From NCBI RefSeq assembly GCF_020686965.1, contig NZ_JAJEPS010000015.1, positions 16,021 through 80,020 of the forward strand: 64,000 bases of DNA, written 5' to 3'. The position numbers were made by a program, and so were the translations under genes. Numbering within the stretch: the stretch's first letter is position 1; every line of letters starts with the position of its first letter. Shown piece after piece: positions 62,370-64,000 of the stretch. The stretch comes from Hominiventricola filiformis. Its GTDB lineage: Bacteria > Bacillota > Clostridia > Lachnospirales > Lachnospiraceae. The notes beneath the pieces were generated by a model. The model was not told the DNA's origin and ran no database searches. It saw only the letters and a list, made by a program, of their open reading frames with translations.

Positions 62370-63291
62370 GCGTTTTTACCTCCACCGGTCTATCCTTCTC
62401 GACTTCTTTTATATATCCTATTTCTTCTTTACTCAAAAGATGGTTTGAATATAAATTTTCATAAGCAGAAACTGACATTGATTTTACTATTTCTTCACGA
62501 TCTTCTTCATGAATTGGAAACAAAAAATTTTTATTGCATTTCTGTTTATTTTTTTCGCCAAACATAAACAGACATATTTGTGATGAAATCGGAAATATCA
62601 CTTTATCATACTCCTCACATGGAATCTTCTCTGTTTCACTACATATAAAGACTGTCTTATCGGATGTAACTATTTTCCCTTCTGAATCTACTCCTACCCC
62701 AAATGACATATTTTTCATTGGTTTCCAAAGAAATTCAATTAAGTATGCTTCTATATCATTTTCCGTTATTTCCTTCAAAAATGGCATTGTAAATTGTCTT
62801 GATATATTTCTTGCCTGTATATCACTTACTTCATTTTTCCATGTATTTTTACACTGTTCTTCAGCACATCGAATAATTTGTGGAGATCTTAATATTTGAA
62901 GAACAATGTACGTTGTCCAGAAAATTTTCTCATCCTCAGTTAAAAAACATTTTATATAAAAATTATCTTTTATAAAGACTTTTGCTTCTAATTTTTTTCT
63001 ATATTTTCCAAACATTTTTTCCAGTTCTGCAAAACAATGTTCAAAATAATTTGGAATAATAATTTGTCCCTGCTCATCAAACATCTCATACAAATAATTT
63101 TTATAACATATGGATTTAATGGGCACTGCTTTTTTCGATTGTTCCTCTGATTCCAATGCATAACAGTATATAGTGTATTTTTCAGTAGCCGTTGCTTTTT
63201 CTTTTTTTCGTAAATAATCTGGTGAAAAACCTCTTAGATACACTTGTGGAATATAATGCTGTTTTTTTGTTATACTATTATTTTGGAACAA
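62356..63291 (-). CDS. DUF4238 domain protein embedded in the restriction operon
   Basis: 311 residues. The N-terminal KKQHYIPQVYLRGFS (residues 9-23) is the DUF4238 signature. The remainder is helical and strikingly AT-rich in codon use. The function is unknown; DUF4238 proteins appear near defence genes, and nuclease or toxin roles have been suggested but not shown to me by this sequence. The start is a TTG at 63291, with AAGGGA a few bases upstream and the hsdS stop just before it. The stop overlaps hsdR by 14 bases, so all three genes are coupled. Confidence 0.75.
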   Translation of the reverse strand: MFQNNSITKKQHYIPQVYLRGFSPDYLRKKEKATATEKYTIYCYALESEEQSKKAVPIKSICYKNYLYEMFDEQGQIIIPNYFEHCFAELEKMFGKYRKKLEAKVFIKDNFYIKCFLTEDEKIFWTTYIVLQILRSPQIIRCAEEQCKNTWKNEVSDIQARNISRQFTMPFLKEITENDIEAYLIEFLWKPMKNMSFGVGVDSEGKIVTSDKTVFICSETEKIPCEEYDKVIFPISSQICLFMFGEKNKQKCNKNFLFPIHEEDREEIVKSMSVSAYENLYSNHLLSKEEIGYIKEVEKDRPVEVKTHVIF

Positions 63292-63293
63292 AC

Positions 63294-64000
<707 letters not shown>

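Overview
The window looks like chromosomal DNA of a spore-former-type, Gram-positive anaerobe of the class Clostridia, most likely the family Lachnospiraceae. The evidence is the classical ylxM-ffh-rpsP-khpA-rimM-trmD-rplS order, two T-box leaders, a Clostridia-style 6S RNA, SpoIID-, SleB- and CotH-like proteins, a PspA/YdjG/YdjI-like cassette, a tandem P-II protein beside a DUF1538 membrane protein, and strong GGAGG ribosome-binding sites. The genus assignment is inference; no rRNA is present. Most of the window is ordinary, tightly packed housekeeping DNA, with most genes on the minus strand.

Layout. 1-4.7 kb (mostly +): the end of a LysR regulator, a DUF1538 membrane protein with a double P-II-like protein, a phospholipase C-like gene, a Cys/Gly-rich small protein and two coupled unknown genes. 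4.7-10.7 kb (-): a CLC transporter, an EF-G paralogue and leuS. 10.9-14.4 kb: tyrA-aroA (+), a HPr-like protein without its active histidine (-) and udk (+). 14.4-21.8 kb (-): pheS-pheT-cotH-queA behind a Phe T-box, then a BrkB-type membrane protein. 21.8-28.7 kb (-): a SpoIID-like protein, 6S RNA, cutC, pckA, a small membrane protein, thrC and a SleB-type hydrolase. 28.9-37.2 kb (-): leuA behind a Leu T-box, a surface-glycan-like pair ending in metY, and ilvN-ilvC. 37.3-47.4 kb (-): one long co-directional run, DUF512-der-plsY-gpsA-pspA-ydjG-ydjI-like-membrane-homocysteine methyltransferase-cotH. 47.5-50.7 kb: prs (+) and nagB-nagA (-). 50.8-54.7 kb (-): a signal peptidase pair around rbgA, with rnhB, yraN and pgeF. 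54.7-58.9 kb (-): the translation/SRP operon.

The accessory part begins after ylxM. A 208-bp quasi-palindrome (58911-59118) is followed by an AT-richer type I restriction locus, read hsdS to DUF4238 to hsdR on the minus strand. The hsdS reading frame enters the window through at least 15 copies of a tetranucleotide repeat. Only one of the three repeat frames continues into the second half of HsdS; the others stop within a few codons. This is the best candidate here for a switchable system. The unfamiliar DUF4238 gene lies inside the same overlapping gene set.

Other notable items are a second signal peptidase that lacks both catalytic residues, the DUF1538/double-P-II pair, a CLC transporter with an altered selectivity motif, and a CotH-family kinase and queA placed under phenylalanine T-box control.
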